A stretch of 5,523 nt of DNA from assembly GCA_965369945.1 (NCBI GenBank), contig CBDUST010000295.1, positions 1 through 5,523 on the forward strand, written 5' to 3'. The notes under the pieces are model-generated. The model saw only the letters and a list, made by a program, of their open reading frames with translations, was not told where the DNA came from and did no database searches. Below are positions 5,499-5,523 of the stretch, piece after piece (positions within the stretch are counted from its first letter, which is position 1; the number at the start of each line of letters is the position of its first letter). A program made the position numbers and the translations under genes. Source of the DNA: JADFNO01 sp965369945. GTDB taxonomy: Bacteria > Planctomycetota > Phycisphaerae > Phycisphaerales > SM1A02.

Positions 5499-5523
5499 TT
5501 GGCGGCGGATCGGGTAGGGTTTC

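Noticed and set aside
1..5523. tRNA genes, CRISPR arrays, or a phage or defence system
   Set aside because: I saw no cloverleaf with TTCRANY-type arm in the spacers, no spaced identical repeats, and no nuclease, integrase or other defence-type motif.

Overview
The window looks like a piece of a planctomycete chromosome, probably Phycisphaerae or a close uncultured relative. The evidence is a set of secreted proteins on the minus strand. One has seven short FG-GAP repeats and a thrombospondin-type-3 calcium segment. Another has tandem dockerin-like modules of the form D-x-D-x-D/N-G-x-V-G-A-S-D followed by LALLANWGPCP at the C terminus. This assignment is by motif recognition only. All supported genes lie on the minus strand, so the window reads biologically from right to left.

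Right part (about 4944-5523): the 3' end of a secreted PQQ/quinoprotein-like beta-propeller gene with two dockerin-type modules. Its frame is closed upstream by a TGA at 5481-5483. That stop lies inside a REP-like imperfect palindrome (5473-5485) of the kind I associate with Y1/REP-associated transposase elements. The gene therefore appears 5'-truncated at the edge of a mobile sequence.

Middle part (2786-4943): after a 292-nt spacer with a perfect 7-bp hairpin comes a complete 621-residue secreted FG-GAP protein. Touching its 3' end, in another frame, is an orphan degenerate dockerin half-module (2689-2784). Immediately after that module's stop codon lies a degenerate tandem array of 7-bp units (2633-2688). 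It is followed by a sequence without a visible signal (2527-2632) and a perfect 8-bp hairpin (2507-2526).

Left part (1-2490): a ribosomal-protein operon rplK-rplA-rplJ-rplL (L11, L1, L10, L7/L12) with a good sigma70-like promoter about 130 nt upstream of rplK. A hairpin just before the rplK ribosome binding site could be the L1 autoregulatory site. rplK and rplA are tightly coupled. rplJ and rplL are separated by 144 nt holding a possible internal promoter and two hairpins. A perfect 9-bp hairpin follows rplL, where an attenuator before rpoB is expected; rpoB itself would lie outside the window. The usual secE-nusG pair is not found upstream of rplK; the surface-protein genes occupy that place.

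The four ribosomal proteins work together: L11 and the L10-(L12)n stalk form the GTPase-associated centre, and L1 forms the opposite stalk and is the classic translational repressor of the L11 operon. The two exported proteins are unrelated to this and belong to the large planctomycete repertoire of calcium-binding surface or secreted proteins. I see no convincing new enzymatic system. The most noteworthy signals are the heptad array and dockerin relic, the mobile-element edge, and the regulatory layout of the ribosomal operon.
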